Shown: positions 17,510 to 26,140 of the stretch, in pieces
How positions within the stretch are numbered: position 1 is the first letter of the stretch
Layout of the letters: every line of letters starts with the position of its first letter
Assembly (NCBI RefSeq): GCF_016734815.1
Contig: NZ_JAERQF010000009.1
Coordinates: forward strand, 1-64,000
Source: Hymenobacter rubidus
GTDB taxonomy: Bacteria > Bacteroidota > Bacteroidia > Cytophagales > Hymenobacteraceae
Reading direction: 5' to 3'
Length of the DNA: 64,000 bases
The notes under the pieces: generated by a model
The model's database searches: none
What the model was told of the DNA's origin: nothing
What the model saw: only the letters and a program-made list of their open reading frames with translations
Made by a program: the position numbers and the translations under genes

Positions 17510-18226
17510 GAAAGATAGCAGAAAAAAGGGTGCATAAAATAGAAGTGTGCTGCTGAAACCGGCCGTTGCCCGGTCCGACTCGTTGCCGCTAAGCCCCTCA
17601 GCTTGCTGGTTCGGACGGTGCTGGCGGGCCTTGGTCGGACCGCCTGCGGCAGTCCGACCAAGGCCCGCAAAAGGGCTTAAATGACCGGTATTCAATATTA
17701 ATAGTAAAAATATTAATATTTATTAAATTTCTTACCATCTATTATCCCCTTTATGCATTTGCAGATTATCGAAAGCGAATTAACTCAAAGGCATTGCTGA
17801 CGAATGCATTACAGCCGTTTCGAAGTCAGTGTCCGCGCGGTCAGTAGCGCGAACGTTGTCGTTCGCGTGCCAGAACGAGCTAGCGGCGCGGGGACGCGAA
17901 CGACAACGTTCGCGCTACTCTACACCAACCCCGACACCGCGCTAGCCAGAATTACGGCCACGGTGCTGCTTGAGAAGAAACTGCCCGCACCACCAGGTCG
18001 TCGGCGGGCGGTTTATGGGCTCTCCTTACTCCTTCTCCGCTACGTCCAGAACTACTCTGTACTGGCGTCAAGCCCTCGCCCATTGGCCTGCCCTGGCGCC
18101 CTCTCCGGTTGTCGTTCGAGTGGTTTTTGGTGGCGTTGGCGGCATCCAGCTGTGGCATTGGTCGCTTCTGCCAGCAGCTGGGCCGTAGGGTTTTGTTTCT
18201 TGGGGTATACTTCCTTTCCCAGAGTT
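17510..18226. other. 717-base gap with two inverted repeats and an AT-rich tract
   Basis: No convincing gene is seen. It holds a 16-bp inverted repeat (17624-17639 with 17653-17668, GCGGGCCTTGGTCGGA), an AT-rich tract (about 17690-17735, repeated AATATTAAT words), and a GTAGCGCGAACG-family palindrome (17843-17919). The open frame that runs through here into the following gene has no coding character before 18227. Confidence 0.6.
17843..17919. repeat. Palindromic repeat, GTAGCGCGAACG family (copy 1)
   Basis: Perfect 26-bp arms: 17843-17868 (starts AGTAGCGCGAACGTTGTCGT) and 17894-17919. Each arm itself contains a smaller palindrome (GCGAACG...CGTTCGC). Related copies: 18622-18722, 39981-40061 and a minimal one at 33317-33343. 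Confidence 0.88.
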
Positions 18227-18562
18227 ATGACTCCCTACCTGCTGCGTGTCGTTTTAGCGGTTGCCCCCGCTCAACAAGCTTATTTTGAGCGCTACCTGCG
18301 CGATGCCGGCCACGAAGTGGTAGCCGTAGAAGCCCGCGGCGAAACCGCCTTCAAAGCCGCGCGCCTGGTGCACCCCGACGTGGTGGTGCTCAGCGGCCCG
18401 CTTCAGGGCCCCCTCGATAGCGTGGCCCTGGCAGCGGCCCTGCGGGCCACCGAGGGCATTGTGCCCGTGGTGCTGGCCACCGACCCCGCCGAGCTGCCCG
18501 AGCTATTGGCCCGGCAATTCGAGTTGCCGGCTTTTATTGGCCCAAGGCCCCCCGACGCGTAG
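18227..18562 (+). CDS. Degenerate response-regulator receiver-like protein
   Basis: A 111-residue single-domain protein with the alpha/beta pattern of a CheY-like receiver: RVVLAVAPAQQAYFERYLRD, GHEVVAVEARGETAFKAARL, VHPDVVVLSGPLQGPLDSVA, VPVVLATDP. The usual phospho-acceptor Asp after the third strand is Ser (VVLSGPL instead of VVLDxxM/L), the acidic pair after strand 1 is absent, and no conserved Lys follows strand 5. It therefore looks like a pseudo-receiver that cannot be phosphorylated. ATG 18227 starts the first strand. No kinase or output domain lies nearby. The fold is inferred by eye. Confidence 0.6.
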   Translation: MTPYLLRVVLAVAPAQQAYFERYLRDAGHEVVAVEARGETAFKAARLVHPDVVVLSGPLQGPLDSVALAAALRATEGIVPVVLATDPAELPELLARQFELPAFIGPRPPDA

Positions 18563-18918
18563 GTTTTGGGGCGCATGCAGGTGCGGCTTACTTTACTAGC
18601 GCAGTTTCGGGGTCGTTGTATAGTAGCGCGAACGGTGTAGTTCGCGTCGCCGCGCCGTTTGCCCTTTCTTAACGGCACGGGTTAACGGCGCGGGGTACGC
18701 GAACTACACCGTTCGCGCTACTACTGCCGTTGCTTCGGAATGTACCCTGATGCCAAAATTGCCCTAATGCGTGCTTTAGCTCCCCAACGTTTTAGCCCCT
18801 GCGCCCCGGCCAGGGGCTTTTTGCTGAGCCGGCGGCGCCGGATAACGAAATTGTTGCCAGCTTTGCGGCCCCAAGCGGCGTCTTTTCCCCAAAACACCAG
18901 CCCACGCCGCCCCACCTC
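18563..18918. other. 356-base gap before panB
   Basis: Holds the second GTAGCGCGAACG-family palindrome (18622-18722). The rest (18723-18918) has no gene I can support. GCTTTGCGGCCCC near 18860 could be a weak -7 region for panB. Confidence 0.5.
18622..18722. repeat. Palindromic repeat, GTAGCGCGAACG family (copy 2)
   Basis: Perfect 26-bp arms at 18622-18647 and 18697-18722 (starts AGTAGCGCGAACGGTGTAGT). The middle of the arm differs from copy 1 (GGTGTAG versus GTTGTCG), and the change is mirrored in both arms. The spacer carries a further imperfect CCGCGCCGTT/AACGGCGCGG pairing. Confidence 0.88.
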
Positions 18919-19734
18919 ATGTCCCAGCACAAGGAAGTTAAGCTCGTCACCACCCACCAGATGCACGCCATGAAGGAGCGGGGAGAAAAAATCTCCATGC
19001 TCACGGCCTACGACTACTCGATGGCCCAGATTCTGGACGGCGCGGGCGTCGACGTATTGCTCGTCGGCGACTCGGCCTCCAACGTCATGGCCGGCCACGA
19101 AACCACCCTGCCCATCACGCTCGACCAGATTATTTACCACGCCCAGGGCGTGGTGCGCGCCGTGAAGCGCGCCTTCGTGGTGGTGGATATGCCCTTCGGC
19201 TCCTACCAGGGCAATTCCAGCGAAGCCCTGCGCTCGGCCATTCGCATCATGAAGGAATCGGGCGGCCACGGCGTCAAGCTCGAAGGCGGCGCCGAGGTGA
19301 AGGACAGCATTATCCGCATTCTCACGGCTGGCATTCCGGTGATGGGCCACCTCGGCCTCACGCCCCAGTCCATCTACAAATTCGGTACCTACACGGTGCG
19401 CGCCAAGGAAGAAGCGGAGGCCCAGAAGCTGCTCGAAGACGCCCGCCTGCTCCAGGAAATCGGCTGCTTCGGGCTGGTGCTGGAGAAAATTCCGGCCGCG
19501 CTGGCCAAGCAGGTAGCCGAGGAGCTGACCATTCCCGTCATTGGCATTGGGGCCGGGCCCGACGTGGACGGGCAAGTGCTGGTGGTACACGACCTGTTGG
19601 GCATTACCAAGGAATTTAAGCCCCGCTTCCTGCGCCGCTACGCCGAGCTGCACGACATCATGACCGAAGCCGTACAGCACTACGTGGCCGACGTGAAAAG
19701 CCGCGAGTTTCCCAGCAAGGAGGAAGGCTATTAG
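18919..19734 (+). CDS. panB: 3-methyl-2-oxobutanoate hydroxymethyltransferase (ketopantoate)
   Basis: First committed step of pantothenate/CoA synthesis: transfers a hydroxymethyl group from methylene-THF to 2-oxoisovalerate. The 271 residues match the family. Visible: [10 protein letters not shown] (D32), [20 protein letters not shown] (metal Asp 51), [29 protein letters not shown] and the catalytic Glu in [10 protein letters not shown], with the C-terminal [20 protein letters not shown]. It stands alone and is followed by two strong hairpins. Confidence 0.96.
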   Translation: MSQHKEVKLVTTHQMHAMKERGEKISMLTAYDYSMAQILDGAGVDVLLVGDSASNVMAGHETTLPITLDQIIYHAQGVVRAVKRAFVVVDMPFGSYQGNSSEALRSAIRIMKESGGHGVKLEGGAEVKDSIIRILTAGIPVMGHLGLTPQSIYKFGTYTVRAKEEAEAQKLLEDARLLQEIGCFGLVLEKIPAALAKQVAEELTIPVIGIGAGPDVDGQVLVVHDLLGITKEFKPRFLRRYAELHDIMTEAVQHYVADVKSREFPSKEEGY

Positions 19735-19740
19735 TCGCCC

Positions 19741-19777
19741 GCTCCGGTCCGACCGCCTAGGGCGGTCGGACCGGAGC
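19741..19777. repeat. Perfect 17-bp hairpin downstream of panB
   Basis: GCTCCGGTCCGACCGCC (19741-19757), loop TAG, GGCGGTCGGACCGGAGC (19761-19777). It lacks a T tail. The GGTCCGACC core recalls the inverted repeat at 17624-17668, so it may be a small repeat family; it could also add to termination. Confidence 0.7.
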
Positions 19778-19803
19778 ATCCTTGACTCAACGCCCAGCGC
19801 CAC

Positions 19804-19853
19804 AAAAAGGCCGGGGCCGACGCGCATTGCTGCGCGTCGGCCCCGGCCTTTTT
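19804..19853 (+). terminator. Strong intrinsic terminator of panB
   Basis: 23-bp perfect stem (19804-19826 with 19831-19853) around a TTGC loop, starting AAAAAGGCCGGGGCCGACGC and ending in CCTTTTTATTTT on the plus strand. Confidence 0.88.
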
Positions 19854-19893
19854 ATTTTCCATCCTCATATATCAATTATTCCAATCCCAACGT

Positions 19894-19912
19894 TAACTTT
19901 GCAAATCAAAGT
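19894..19912 (+). promoter_or_regulatory. creD -7 element with embedded ACTTTG-N5-CAAAGT operator
   Basis: TAACTTTG (19894-19901) fits the Bacteroidota -7 consensus. It overlaps the palindrome ACTTTG-CAAAT-CAAAGT (19896-19912), 16 bases before the creD ATG. The same palindrome stands before the DUF4173 gene (37148-37164) and the winged-helix regulator operon (38444-38460). No clear -33 TTG is seen. Confidence 0.65.
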
Positions 19913-19927
19913 ACTTCACAAAACAAC

Positions 19928-21406
19928 ATGAATCCTTTCGCCGCCCCCGCCCGCCAGAATTCCTCGGTCAGCTGGACCATTACCATTAAGCTCGTCATCA
20001 TTGCGGTGTTGCTGGTGCTGCTGCTCATCCCGTCGAGCATGGTAGAAGGGCTGATAACCGAGCGGGCTGAAAACCGCGACGCGGCCACCGCCGAAATCAG
20101 CAGCCAGTGGGGCGGGTCGCAGCTGGTGCTGGGGCCGGTGCTGGTGCTGCCCTACACGGTCCGCTCGATAAGCGAGAAGAAGGTAATAAGCGAGGAAACG
20201 CGCTACCTCAGCCTGCTGCCCGACACCCTGGCCACCACCGGCACGCTGGCGCCCGAGCGTCGGCACCGCGGCATCTACGAGGCCGTGGTGTACCGGGCGG
20301 GCCTGCACGTGCGGGGCGCGTTTCAGGCGCCTCCGCTGGCCGACCTGGGCGTGCCAGCCGCCGATGTGCGCTGGTCCGAGGCCTTCGTGGCCGTGGGCAT
20401 TTCCGACATGAAAGGCATTCGCAATGGTTTGGCGCTGAACTGGGACGGCCGCAACCATCCCTTCGAGCCCGGTGTGCCCAACGCCGCGGTATTGCCCGCG
20501 GGCAGCGCGCCCACCGTTTCTACGCAGTTCAACACGGTGCTGAACGAGCGGCGCCGCTATTCCAAATACCACGAGGACGACAACGAAGCGAACAACGGGG
20601 CCGCCACCAACGGCCTGAGCGTGGCCATCCCCCTACCCGACGAGGCGGCCCTGGCGCGCCGCCACACTTTTTCCTTCGACCTCGACCTGAACGGCAGCAC
20701 CGGCCTGCTGCTGGCGCCCCTTGGCCGCCAAACCACCCTGCACCTCAGCGCTCCGTGGGCCGACCCCAGCTTCATTGGGGCGTTTTTGCCCGTGCGCCGT
20801 ACGCTGAACGGCCAGAATTTTACGGCCGACTGGCAGGTGCTACACCTCAACCGCAACTTCCCCCAGCACTGGCGCACCGACACCGACCGCCCCGCCGTGG
20901 ACGAGTCGACCTTCGGCGTGCGCCTGCTGGTGCCGGTGAACGAGTACCAGAAAACCATGCGCGCCGCCAAATATGCGCTGCTGCCGCTCACGCTTACTTT
21001 CCTCATTTTCTTCTTCGTGGAAGTGCTCACGCGGCGCCGTTTTCACCCGTTTCAGTACATCTTGGTGGGGTTGGCACTGGTCATTTTCTACGTGCTGCTG
21101 CTTGCGCTGGCCGAGCAAATGCCCTTCAATGCAGCCTACGGCGTGTCGGCACTGGTCATTGTGGGGCTGGTGACGGGCTACGCGGCGGCCAGCTTCCGGC
21201 ACGCACGCCTTACGCTCGTCACGGCCGGCGTGCTGACGCTGGTGTACGGCTTTATTTTCGTCCTGCTTCAGCTGCAGGATTACGCTCTGCTGGTGGGCAG
21301 TGTGGGCCTGGTGGTGGTTTTGGGTGCGGTCATGTTCCTCTCGCGCAACGTGAACTGGTACAACCCCGCGCCGGAGCTGCCCGGCGAAGCGCCGGCAGCG
21401 GCCTAA
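19928..21406 (+). CDS. creD: CreD-family inner-membrane protein
   Basis: A 492-residue member of the CreD family (cell envelope integrity protein; in enterobacteria a CreBC target linked to colicin and beta-lactam responses). Layout: an N-terminal helix (IKLVIIAVLLVLLLIPSSMV) followed by the hallmark VEGLITERAENRDAATAEIS, a long periplasmic domain to about residue 350 with WGGSQLVLGPVLVLPY, then several C-terminal helices (YALLPLTLTFLIFFFVEVLT and onwards). Its promoter carries the same operator as the winged-helix/DUF4173 loci, so it may belong to that regulon. Confidence 0.92.
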   Translation: MNPFAAPARQNSSVSWTITIKLVIIAVLLVLLLIPSSMVEGLITERAENRDAATAEISSQWGGSQLVLGPVLVLPYTVRSISEKKVISEETRYLSLLPDTLATTGTLAPERRHRGIYEAVVYRAGLHVRGAFQAPPLADLGVPAADVRWSEAFVAVGISDMKGIRNGLALNWDGRNHPFEPGVPNAAVLPAGSAPTVSTQFNTVLNERRRYSKYHEDDNEANNGAATNGLSVAIPLPDEAALARRHTFSFDLDLNGSTGLLLAPLGRQTTLHLSAPWADPSFIGAFLPVRRTLNGQNFTADWQVLHLNRNFPQHWRTDTDRPAVDESTFGVRLLVPVNEYQKTMRAAKYALLPLTLTFLIFFFVEVLTRRRFHPFQYILVGLALVIFYVLLLALAEQMPFNAAYGVSALVIVGLVTGYAAASFRHARLTLVTAGVLTLVYGFIFVLLQLQDYALLVGSVGLVVVLGAVMFLSRNVNWYNPAPELPGEAPAAA

Positions 21407-21562
21407 GCCGCTTCGGTTTCGCTTCCGCGCGGCTTCGTATCTTCGTCCCAACAATAGCAAGAGCGGAGCGCCCGGTGAGTGTGGTCTGATGACGTGCGGA
21501 AGCCCCCGAGGGGCCCTGGCCCGCTCCTGCTGACACCCATACATCCCGCCCGCCCCCGCCGC

Positions 21563-22273
21563 GTGAATCGTCCCAACCTCTGGTCCGAAGGCAGAGAAAT
21601 TCTGTTCGAAGACAACCACCTTCTCGTCATCAACAAGCCCGCCGGCCTGCTCGTGCAGGGCGACGCCACCGGCGACGAGCCCCTCTCCAAGAAAGCCGCC
21701 GAATACCTGCGCTTCAAGTACAAAAAGCCCGGCGAAGCCTTCGTCGGCGTGTGCCACCGCATCGACCGGCCGGTTTCGGGCATCGTCATTCTGGCCAAAA
21801 CCAGCAAGGCGCTGAGCCGGCTGAACGAGATGTTCCGCGACGACAAGATTCACAAAACCTACTGGGCCCTCACCGGCCGCCCGCCGGTACCGGAAAGCGG
21901 CACCCTGGTGCATTGGCTGGTGAAGGACACCGTGCGCAACGTCACCAAAGCCTATCCCGACAAACATGGCCAAGGCCTGCGCTCCGAGCTGAACTACGAG
22001 CTGCTTGGCCCCGCCGGCAACCGCTACCTGCTCCAAGTGAACCCCGTGACGGGCCGCCCTCACCAGATTCGGACGCAGCTGGCCACCGGCCTCGGCACGC
22101 CCATCGTGGGCGATGTGAAATACGGCTTCATCGCCCCGCTGCCCGACGTGAGCATTGCCCTGCACGCCCGGCAGCTGCAATTGCAGCACCCCGTCACGAA
22201 AGAAGCGCTGACTTTCGTGGCGCCCTTGCCCGATGCCCCGCATTGGGACGCCGCCCGCGAATACTATCCATAG
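21563..22273 (+). CDS. RluA-family pseudouridine synthase
   Basis: About 236 residues. EILFEDNHLLVINKPAGLLV opens the catalytic domain, and the catalytic Asp lies in HRIDRPVSGIVILAK. RPHQIRTQL and a conserved IALHARQLQL near the end complete the family signature. It isomerises uridine in rRNA or tRNA; the target site cannot be read. An upstream GTG at 21479 would add 28 residues without family similarity, so I prefer the GTG at 21563 (NRPNLWSEG). No S4 domain is present, as in RluA/TruC-type members. A TATCTTCG at 21438 may be the -7 element. Confidence 0.88.
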   Translation: MNRPNLWSEGREILFEDNHLLVINKPAGLLVQGDATGDEPLSKKAAEYLRFKYKKPGEAFVGVCHRIDRPVSGIVILAKTSKALSRLNEMFRDDKIHKTYWALTGRPPVPESGTLVHWLVKDTVRNVTKAYPDKHGQGLRSELNYELLGPAGNRYLLQVNPVTGRPHQIRTQLATGLGTPIVGDVKYGFIAPLPDVSIALHARQLQLQHPVTKEALTFVAPLPDAPHWDAAREYYP

Positions 22274-22485
22274 CCGCACTGAGGGGCTAGCTTGGGTGCA
22301 TTAAAGTCCTTAGCAGACAAGCCTTTTTGCCTGCAAACCATTGCAGCCCGGTGACGTGCAACATTTTGGCCTTCCGCACGGTGGACACCAGCCCGCATAT
22401 CGGCCGGCCGTAATTTTGTGTTCATAGGACTGAACCTAACCCCGACGTATTCCCTTTTGCGGGCAGTTCTGCTTTGCACCACCCC

Positions 22486-23274
22486 ATGGCCATTCTCGTC
22501 TTTTTCGTTGCCCACTATTACCTGTCGCTGTTCACCCAGACGTTTTACCTGCACCGCTATGCGGCGCACAAGATGTTCACGATGAATAAGTTTTGGGAGA
22601 AATTCTTCTTCCTATTCACGTACATCTGCCAGGGCAGCAGCTTCCTCTCGCCACGGGCCTATGCCTTGCTGCACCGCATGCACCACGCCTACTCCGACAC
22701 GGAGTTGGACCCGCATTCGCCCATGTTTTCGAACAATGCGTTCGATATGATGTGGAAGACCAAGAACATCTACAACGATGTGCTCAACCACAAGCACGAA
22801 TTGGCCACGCGCTTCGAGGGCAATATTCCGGAATGGAACCTGATTGAGAACATCGGCGACAAATGGTACTCGCGCCTGGGCTGGGGCACGGCCTACGTGC
22901 TGTTCTATATCAATTTCGCCACGGCCTGGTGGCAGTACCTGCTGCTGCCCATTCACTTCCTGATGGGCCCTATCCATGGCGCCATCGTGAACTGGGGCGG
23001 CCACAAATACGGCTACCAGAACTTCGACAACCACGACCACAGCAAGAATACCCTGGCGCTGGATTTCCTGGCCTTCGGCGAGCTGTTCCAGAACAACCAC
23101 CACAAGCTGCCCATGCGCGTCAACTTCGGCGTGAAGTGGTGGGAATTTGACCCCACCTACGTCGCCATCTGGGGCCTCGACAAGGTTGGCATCATCAAGG
23201 TGAAGCGCAAAAACATGAACTTGAATACCATTTCCAAGCTGGCCAAGCCCAAACGTGAGGCCATGGCAGCGTAG
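22486..23274 (+). CDS. Membrane fatty-acid (acyl-CoA) desaturase
   Basis: A 262-residue di-iron desaturase of the stearoyl-CoA (delta-9) type. The three histidine boxes are present: HRYAAH, HRMHHAYSD and NNHHK, with a further NWGGHKYGY. Hydrophobic segments flank them. It introduces a double bond into membrane acyl chains. It is somewhat shorter at the N-terminus than typical members because the first histidine box comes only about 25 residues in. ATG 22486 is preferred to an upstream in-frame TTG. It stands alone and is followed by a repeat and a terminator. Confidence 0.9.
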   Translation: MAILVFFVAHYYLSLFTQTFYLHRYAAHKMFTMNKFWEKFFFLFTYICQGSSFLSPRAYALLHRMHHAYSDTELDPHSPMFSNNAFDMMWKTKNIYNDVLNHKHELATRFEGNIPEWNLIENIGDKWYSRLGWGTAYVLFYINFATAWWQYLLLPIHFLMGPIHGAIVNWGGHKYGYQNFDNHDHSKNTLALDFLAFGELFQNNHHKLPMRVNFGVKWWEFDPTYVAIWGLDKVGIIKVKRKNMNLNTISKLAKPKREAMAA

Positions 23275-23280
23275 CACTTC

Positions 23281-23373
23281 TGTCATCCTGAGCGCAGCGA
23301 AGGACTTCATCACCGATACACGACCTGCAGTGATTCAAGCGTAATAAGGTCCTTCGCTGCGCTCAGGATGACA
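23281..23373. repeat. Palindromic repeat, GTCATCCTGAGCGCAGCG family
   Basis: 25-bp perfect arms: 23281-23305 (TGTCATCCTGAGCGCAGCGA...) and 23349-23373. The arms match the inner arms of the 150-bp elements at 37227, 38792 and 60261, but the outer TIRs and the core loop are absent or diverged. Confidence 0.85.
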
Positions 23374-23385
23374 AACGAAATGAAG

Positions 23386-23415
23386 AAGCCCTGGTAGCAG
23401 CCAGGGCTTTTTTTG
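23386..23415 (+). terminator. Terminator of the desaturase gene
   Basis: AAGCCCTGG (23386-23394) pairs with CCAGGGCTT (23401-23409), followed by a run of T to 23414. Confidence 0.85.
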
Positions 23416-23448
23416 TGTTTAACGCTAGCTAATGCGCTGACCAAACGC

Positions 23449-23456
23449 TACCTTTG
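23449..23456 (+). promoter_or_regulatory. -7 element of the rpsP operon
   Basis: TACCTTTG, an exact TAnnTTTG match, 64 bases before the rpsP ATG. No good TTG at the expected distance. Confidence 0.55.
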
Positions 23457-23519
23457 CACTCCCAATTTCGGGAAACCCTCACCAGATGCACGAGTTGCAT
23501 CGCACAACCCCACCGGTTT

Positions 23520-24065
23520 ATGGCAGTTAAAATCCGCCTCGCCCGTCGTGGCCGCAAAAAGGCTTCGACTTACGACATCGTAGTAGCTGACGCCCGCGCT
23601 CCGCGCGACGGCCGTTTCATCGAGAAACTCGGCACCTACAACCCCCACACCAACCCCGCCACCATCAACTACGACGCCGACCGTGCGTTTTACTGGATGA
23701 TGACCGGTGCGCAGCCCACCGACACCGTTCGGGCCATGCTCAGCTACCGCGGCGTGCTCTACCGTCGTCACCTGCAGCTGGGTGTTGATAAGGGTGCCAT
23801 CACCCAGGAAGTAGCCGACCAGCGCTTCAGCGCCTGGAAAGAGGAGAAAGATGCGAAAATCGAAGGCAAGCGCACTGGCTTGGTTGACGCCAAAGCCGAT
23901 GCTCGCAAAGCTGCTCTCGCCGCCGAAACCAAGGTGAAAGAAGCACGCGCCGAAGCCCAGCGTCAGAAAGCCGCTGCCCTGCTGGCCGCCAACGCGCCCG
24001 CTCCGGCTGCTGAGGAAGCCACCGAGGCTCCTGCCGCCGAGGCGACCGCCGAAGCTGCCGAGTAG
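23520..24065 (+). CDS. rpsP: 30S ribosomal protein S16
   Basis: 181 residues: a standard S16 core ([52 protein letters not shown]) in the first 80 residues, then a long Ala/Glu/Lys-rich tail ending in repeated [13 protein letters not shown]. Such tails on S16 are typical of Bacteroidota. ATG 23520 is fixed by the family start. It opens the classical rpsP-rimM-trmD-rplS cluster. Confidence 0.97.
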   Translation: MAVKIRLARRGRKKASTYDIVVADARAPRDGRFIEKLGTYNPHTNPATINYDADRAFYWMMTGAQPTDTVRAMLSYRGVLYRRHLQLGVDKGAITQEVADQRFSAWKEEKDAKIEGKRTGLVDAKADARKAALAAETKVKEARAEAQRQKAAALLAANAPAPAAEEATEAPAAEATAEAAE

Positions 24066-24086
24066 TTTTTAGGCATCTGAAAACCG

Positions 24087-24137
24087 AAAGAGTTTGGGAG
24101 TTGTGAGCCGGACCGGCTGGCAACCCCCAAACTCTTT
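24087..24137 (+). terminator. Hairpin between rpsP and rimM
   Basis: AAAGAGTTTGGG (24087-24098) pairs with CCCAAACTCTTT (24126-24137), followed by TTC. The stem lies only 22 bases before rimM. It may attenuate read-through from the abundant rpsP message, giving less RimM and TrmD. Confidence 0.65.
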
Positions 24138-24158
24138 TTCGTTACCTTCCCCTCAGCC

Positions 24159-24731
24159 ATGACCCTCGACGACACCTATCAGCTCGGCTACGTGCTCAAA
24201 ACCCACGGCCTGCGCGGCCACGTTGCCGCCCACTTCGACGTAGACGACCCGGCTGCCTACCTCAGGCTCAAAACCGTGTACATGGCCCTGCCCGGCGCCC
24301 CTGCCAAGCTGGTAGAGCACCAGGTGGAAAAGGTGCAGGCCCAGTCCGGCGCACGCGTCCTGCTCAAGCTGCGCGGCATCGACCGCATTGAAGAAGCCGA
24401 GCCTCTGCGTGGCTCGCAGCTCTACCTGCCTTTGGCCGAGCTGCCGGAGCTGGAAGACGACCAGTTCTACTTTCACGATGTCATTGGATTTACCGTAGTA
24501 GATTCAACCCTGGGCCAGCTGGGTACCGTGGAGAACTTCTATGAACTGCCCCAGCAGGATATGCTGGCCATGCGCTACCAAGGCCAGGAAGTGCTGATTC
24601 CGGTGGTAGATGAGCTGGTGACGCACGCCAACCAAGAGAAAAAAGAGATTTACGTGAACCTGCCCGACGGCTTGCTCGACGTGTACCTCAAGCCTACCAC
24701 CCGCCAGCAGGACGAAGCCAACGAAGCGTAA
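24159..24731 (+). CDS. rimM: Ribosome maturation factor RimM
   Basis: 190 residues. N-terminal RimM barrel (YQLGYVLKTHGLRGHVAAHF) and a C-terminal PRC-barrel (QFYFHDVIGFTVVDSTLGQL, VLIPVVDELVTHANQEKKEI). It assists 30S maturation around S19 and S13. Second gene of the rpsP cluster. Confidence 0.95.
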   Translation: MTLDDTYQLGYVLKTHGLRGHVAAHFDVDDPAAYLRLKTVYMALPGAPAKLVEHQVEKVQAQSGARVLLKLRGIDRIEEAEPLRGSQLYLPLAELPELEDDQFYFHDVIGFTVVDSTLGQLGTVENFYELPQQDMLAMRYQGQEVLIPVVDELVTHANQEKKEIYVNLPDGLLDVYLKPTTRQQDEANEA

Positions 24732-24732
24732 C

Positions 24733-24804
24733 GTAGCGTGGACTCTGCGAGTCAGCGCCTAGGCGAACGTGCTACAAAACGCGGACTCACAGAGTCCTCG
24801 CTAC
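24733..24804. repeat. Inverted repeat in the rimM-trmD gap
   Basis: 21-bp arms GTAGCGTGGACTCTGCGAGTC (24733-24753) and 24784-24804, matching except for two positions. It starts 2 bases after the rimM stop and ends 3 bases before the trmD ATG, so it fills the whole gap and would form a hairpin over the trmD ribosome-binding region. The GTAGCG end recalls the GTAGCGCGAAC family. Confidence 0.75.
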
Positions 24805-24807
24805 ATT

Positions 24808-25482
24808 ATGAGAATCGACATCCTCACCTGCCTGCCCGAGCTACTGGCCAGCCCTTTCGCGCATTCTATCGTGAAGCGGGCGCAGGACAAAGGCCTGGTC
24901 GAAATTCACGTGCATCAGTTGCGCGACAAGGCCATCAACAAGCACGGGCAGATTGACGACGCTGTGTTTGGCGGCGGAGCTGGCATGGTGCTGCGCGTGG
25001 AACCCATTGCCGCCTGGATGGATGAATTAATGGCCCAGCGGACCTACGATGCCATCATCTACCTCACCCCCGACGGTGAAACCCTGCGCCAGCCGCTGGC
25101 CAACCGTCTTTCGCTATTTCAAAACATCATCATGCTCTGCGGCCATTATAAGGGCATCGATGAGCGGATTCGCCAAACGTACATCACCCACGAAATCAGC
25201 GTGGGCGACTATGTGCTGAGCGGCGGCGAACTGGGGGCGGCCATCCTGGTCGATGCCGTGGTGCGGCTCCTGCCCGGCGTGTTGGGCAACGAAGAGTCGG
25301 CTTTGTCGGATTCTTTTCAGGACGATTTGTTGGCGCCGCCCGTGTATACGCGCCCGGCCGAGTGGCGCGGCCAGCTCGTGCCGGAAATTTTATTATCCGG
25401 CAATACGCCCAAGATTGAAGAGTGGCGGCACGAGCAAGCGCTGGCCCGCACCCAGCAACGGCGCCCCGAGCTGCTCTCGTAG
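24808..25482 (+). CDS. trmD: tRNA (guanine-N1)-methyltransferase
   Basis: 224 residues; SPOUT-class enzyme that methylates G37 of tRNA. Visible: [31 protein letters not shown], the trefoil-knot region [35 protein letters not shown] and the conserved [11 protein letters not shown]. The start ATG 24808 fits the family. Third gene of the rpsP cluster. Confidence 0.96.
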   Translation: MRIDILTCLPELLASPFAHSIVKRAQDKGLVEIHVHQLRDKAINKHGQIDDAVFGGGAGMVLRVEPIAAWMDELMAQRTYDAIIYLTPDGETLRQPLANRLSLFQNIIMLCGHYKGIDERIRQTYITHEISVGDYVLSGGELGAAILVDAVVRLLPGVLGNEESALSDSFQDDLLAPPVYTRPAEWRGQLVPEILLSGNTPKIEEWRHEQALARTQQRRPELLS

Positions 25483-25547
25483 AACATGCGTTAGCGTAAA
25501 CTGCCTGTTTATTAACAGCAAATCAATGAACAAGCTAACGCATGTTC
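25482..25547 (+). repeat. Inverted repeat after trmD
   Basis: 14-bp perfect arms GAACATGCGTTAGC (25482-25495) and GCTAACGCATGTTC (25534-25547). It separates trmD from the rplS promoter and may end the upstream transcript, but it lacks a T tail. Confidence 0.65.
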
Positions 25548-25557
25548 CACAAAGCAC

Positions 25558-25588
25558 TTGCTATCCTCAACCGAAAGCGCTATCTTTG
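25558..25588 (+). promoter_or_regulatory. Promoter of rplS
   Basis: TTG (25558-25560), 20-base spacer, TATCTTTG (25581-25588). Full Bacteroidota consensus, 63 bases before the rplS ATG, so rplS has its own promoter. Confidence 0.75.
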
Positions 25589-25651
25589 CGCTCCGTTTCG
25601 ATAAAATACTAATTCCCGACGGCGGCGCCGTCTTTCGCAATTTTCTCAGCC

Positions 25652-26032
25652 ATGAGCGTACTACTTGACTTTATCCAGGCCGAATCGCAGGAGCGCCGCG
25701 CCAGCTTCCCCCAGTTCGCCGCCGGCGACACCATCAACGTGCATGTAAAAATCCGCGAGGGCAGCAAGGAGCGCATTCAGCAGTTCCAGGGCGTGGTGCT
25801 GCAGCGCCGCAACCCGAGCTCGAACGGCGAAACCTTCACCGTTCGCAAAATTTCGAACCAAATCGGCACCGAGCGCATCTTCCCCCTGCTGTCGCCTAAC
25901 ATCGATAAAATCGAAGTTATCCGTCGCGGCAAAGTACGTCGTGCCCGTCTGTTCTACCTGCGCGGCCTGTCGGGCAAGCAGGCTCGTATCAAAGAGCGTC
26001 GCTTGAACCAAGTAGCCAAGGCTACTGCCTAA
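25652..26032 (+). CDS. rplS: 50S ribosomal protein L19
   Basis: 126 residues: [81 protein letters not shown]19 sits at the 30S/50S interface. Last gene of the cluster, driven at least partly by its own promoter and followed by a terminator. Confidence 0.97.
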   Translation: MSVLLDFIQAESQERRASFPQFAAGDTINVHVKIREGSKERIQQFQGVVLQRRNPSSNGETFTVRKISNQIGTERIFPLLSPNIDKIEVIRRGKVRRARLFYLRGLSGKQARIKERRLNQVAKATA

Positions 26033-26065
26033 GCACTGGCACAGCCCAAAGGCTGTACTGCATAC

Positions 26066-26100
26066 AAAAAGCCGGCTCCATGCGTGGGGCCGGCTTTTTT
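26066..26100 (+). terminator. Terminator of rplS
   Basis: AAAAAGCCGGC (26066-26076) pairs with GCCGGCTTTTT (26089-26099); T run follows. Confidence 0.85.
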
Positions 26101-26140
26101 AGGTTTGGCATGGGCCAATTCCATGCTTACGTCCGACGGC

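Noticed and set aside
17804..18226. N-terminal 141-codon extension of the pseudo-receiver gene
   Set aside because: It translates a palindromic repeat and sequence without coding character; the ATG at 18227 starts the domain exactly.
19741..19777. 17-bp hairpin after panB as the main terminator
   Set aside because: It has no T tail, and a much better terminator follows at 19804-19853.
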